64,000 bases of DNA from positions 1,026,001 to 1,090,000 of the forward strand of contig JAOTOM010005154.1 in NCBI GenBank assembly GCA_034440615.1, written 5' to 3'. Below are positions 61,314 to 64,000 of the stretch, one piece after another. Under the pieces are notes generated by a model. That model was not told the origin of the DNA. It worked only from the letters and a program-made list of their open reading frames with translations, and searched no databases. Numbering within the stretch: the stretch's first letter is position 1; each line of letters begins with the position of its first letter. This stretch comes from Ashinkailepas kermadecensis. Its lineage: Eukaryota; Arthropoda; Thecostraca; Neolepadidae. Both the position numbers and the translations under genes were made by a program.

Positions 61314-64000
61314 CTGGATGCTTACCTCATCGCTTGGTCATGGCTTGCGGTATATTTTGGTGGAATCTTTGTTGTTTTACTTTTTGTCAGGTAATGTCAG
61401 ATCTCCGGTCCATGACGTCATTTATGATGATATTGTTGATGCGGCTCTGCAAAAGAATCCTCAGCTTCGCTTGCTTTGCTGCTGTTTGGTATGCTCGTAT
61501 AATTACGACATCAAAAACATCATATATATACGACATCAAAAACATCAAACATCAAAAACTAGGAACATCAATTATAATTGATGCTCCTGGTTTTTTATGT
61601 TTGTAGATCACGTTGAGCCAGTGGTAGCCTTCTTGTGGTAAACCAAAAACTGTCAAGGACCGTGGCTAAGTTCAGGTGATTTCTTTCGGCAAAGCATGCA
61701 TAGGCCTGAAGTTGAACTTGGCGATTCTTTTTATCCCTCTCCAGATACGACCTTCGCGGTATTTTACAAGACCTTGTATATTGCGATTGGCATTAACTGC
61801 GAGGGTCTGACTTGACTTGGGCCGTTAAGCATGCACGTTGCGAAGCTAAATTAAATGTCAATTAACCTTACGAACATCAGTTTGAGACCATGATGCTCAG
61901 TTCGCAACTCTATCAGAGATACATCTAGCACGTTGCCAATTGAAGTTGCTTGTACCTGACGTTCCGATAAGTTTTTGCTTGTTACCAGCCCTGGTTGTTC
62001 AGAAAGTATTGAACATTTGGTGCCATTGGATTTGTTTTGCCACTCGCAATGTGCTGGTTTTGTTTTTGTTTTGTTCTGCGGAATAATCTCAACTTAGAAC
62101 GAAATGACAAGGGGTGGAAAGCCGCCGCGGATAGGGCAGCTGATGAAATCGCTAGGTAGGCGAGAGCTGACCCACGCCGTCTCAGCTCAAGGGGGGGGGT
62201 CTTTTTCTGCCCCAGCCCCTGACGGTTTTCCGTGGATAGTGAAACCACGGTGTGCGGCAGCGCGCCGAAATTTGGCATACCTTTTCCCACATGAATTTGT
62301 ATGTTGTGTGAAAATTTGTGAAAAGTCCGGCTATCTACAGTCTCCGAGTTAGTCGAGGTCAAGTGGTCACCTCCAAAAACGTTCAATCAGTCATTGCGCT
62401 TCAACTGGTAAAGATATTTGAATGAAACTTTCAGCGCTTGCTTATAGTTAGGGACATAACGCACCAGAGGAATGTTTGAATTTGTACGTTTTTCATGACT
62501 TATTTCCTTTGCATAATTTCCCATTAGGGCTAAAATAGAAGATCCTGGCTCGAGTAAGCACTTTCATGAGGTTACATTTCCTCAAAACAACGTTTATAGG
62601 TGCGCTATACCCATTGCAAAAAGAAAAGAAAAAACGTAAAAAACATCGAAAAATCCAAAGTTAAAAATTTTCAAGACATGATTATTGGTATTTTTGAGTA
62701 GACAAACATCTTGGGACCATGGTCGATTTCACATTCCTCTTCGGATTCCAAATAAGTTTTGTTTTTATTATCTTCCCTAAAGTGAACTCCCCAAAAGCAA
62801 AAACATGACGTCAGCCGTGACAACATAAATCCTCATTGCTATGTCACTTTTTTAGGACAAAATATGTTTGGGATGGTTTCAGGCCTACTAGTCGAACTCT
62901 CGTTTTCGTGCGACGCTTAGTTTGCAAATTAAAGGGGGCATATAATGACCCCCTCCCTCAAGACTGGGTGCAAGGATCTGACCGGAAAGCCTGAAGGGTT
63001 AATGACTAAGTACATTGATACTTCGAATCCTAACTGCTCTCGCCAGCCTGAAAAAATTAGGAGCAACACAAGCAAATTTAGTTTGCATTGCTGCTTATGG
63101 AAAATAATATAAGATAAACATCAAACAACATAAAATATATAATGCACAAGATAGCTAATGCTTCGGAGTCATACATGAATCCACCCAGCAGCGCAGCACG
63201 CTGCAGGGCTATGACTGTATCAACTGCAATTATCGCGCTTCCAGCTACTTGAAGCTTAAAAGTCGCGTATGTTGCCGTCTAGGCGCTATAGGGCAGGACG
63301 GCGGCCCAGCGGTTTGCATTGTTTCAGCAATGCTTTTAGTCACGTCTGCCGGCAACAGTCTTATGCTAATGCCCACCTTTATGCCACTGAAAGCATGTAA
63401 TTGATAAATTCCCTTCATCTAGCGAGTTGAAAAAGTGATGAAAATTGCTGCATAAAAAAGCACTCAGGTGGTACGGCGAGCTGCATATAGCACCAATAAT
63501 CGAGTACGAATTAATCGCCTTGAAAGGAAAGATGATGCATGGCCGGAAGCATGGTTTCTGAGAGGGAGAGAGGCTGTGTGTCCTGTGGGCTGCGTTCCGA
63601 ACCAAGTGATGCAGCTAATTATGCAGACATGTAAGGGCACGTAATGCTGCGCTTGCTACTCGCTGCGTCCCGTCTCAGCACCAATGGGTGCTCACGGAGA
63701 AGCCGTCACAGGCTGTGTGACGTCGCCCTATCGTGTGCAGCTATGCGCCATCCCTTCAACAAAGAGGACATGGCGGTATCCTGCACAGGGTACCAAACTG
63801 CTCCATCGTTGCAACTTGTTCATAACCTACCTATCTTCACGCGGAGAACTGGTAGCAATGTGACAAAACAATCGTTTCATCTCTTACTATTGAGTCTCAA
63901 GGCAGCCGTGCCTTGGCTGAGAAAACCTTCAGCGAGTGCCGAACACATTAATGGCCTAGGTAGACAGGGAGAAGATAAGTGGATTCTGCACTGCTCTCTC
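61314..64000. other. No gene recognised
   Basis: AT-rich sequence, presumably an upstream intron if the gene continues past the window. A G9 run and C-rich text at 62190-62220 resemble the G-rich modules at 2.1-3.3 kb only loosely. No CH1 exon could be found on the minus strand. Confidence 0.45.

Overview
The window reads as nuclear DNA of an animal, probably an invertebrate. Evidence: multi-exon genes with GT-AG introns, TA, GA and GT microsatellites, many minisatellites, a non-LTR retrotransposon fragment, a decayed Transib/RAG1-like DDE transposase and tRNA-derived SINEs. I see no bacterial-style operons and cannot fix the phylum. Most long open frames are low-complexity shadows of tandem repeats.

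One large gene dominates. It lies on the minus strand from about 61.3 kb (5' side, incomplete in this window) to a stop codon at 18236. I rebuilt five exons by matching splice sites and phases: 61313-61266 (tentative, last helix of CH1), 54882-54638 (most of a second calponin-homology domain, CH2), a giant exon 48734-38626, 28212-26963, and the terminal exon 18445-18236. The predicted protein is filamin-like: CH2, about 116 copies of a 10-residue PAEQDTTDVQ-type repeat, a filamin-type Ig repeat, about 2000 disordered residues, and a second filamin-type repeat split across the last intron. CH domains bind actin and filamin repeats bind partner proteins, so a very long flexible actin-linked scaffold is the likely role (inference). 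The reading frame breaks twice inside the 10-residue repeat block; noisy assembly of the minisatellite is the simplest reason.

The most unusual signal is in the introns. Three of the four introns carry a tandem array at each end, and each array unit is a copy of the adjoining splice junction: an acceptor or donor plus a little exon. The fourth intron (38625-28213) has none at either end. Unit lengths differ at each junction (28, about 40, about 47, 77, about 78 and 113 bp), so the arrays arose independently.

Other layout. 1-17 kb is intergenic and repeat-rich, with G-rich inverted modules, AGGTCA half-site clusters, a truncated LINE inside a 10-bp repeat array at 6.3-7.5 kb, and a degenerate satellite at 13.3-15.9 kb. 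18.4-27 kb is the last intron, holding a GA tract, an inverted 16-bp array, a satellite rich in DR5-type AGGTCA pairs, a G-quadruplex-prone minisatellite and a CCAAT-rich GC island. 28-38.6 kb is the array-free intron, holding the transposase fossil on the opposite strand and two related SINEs. 49-61 kb is intron. 61.3-64 kb shows nothing I can assign.
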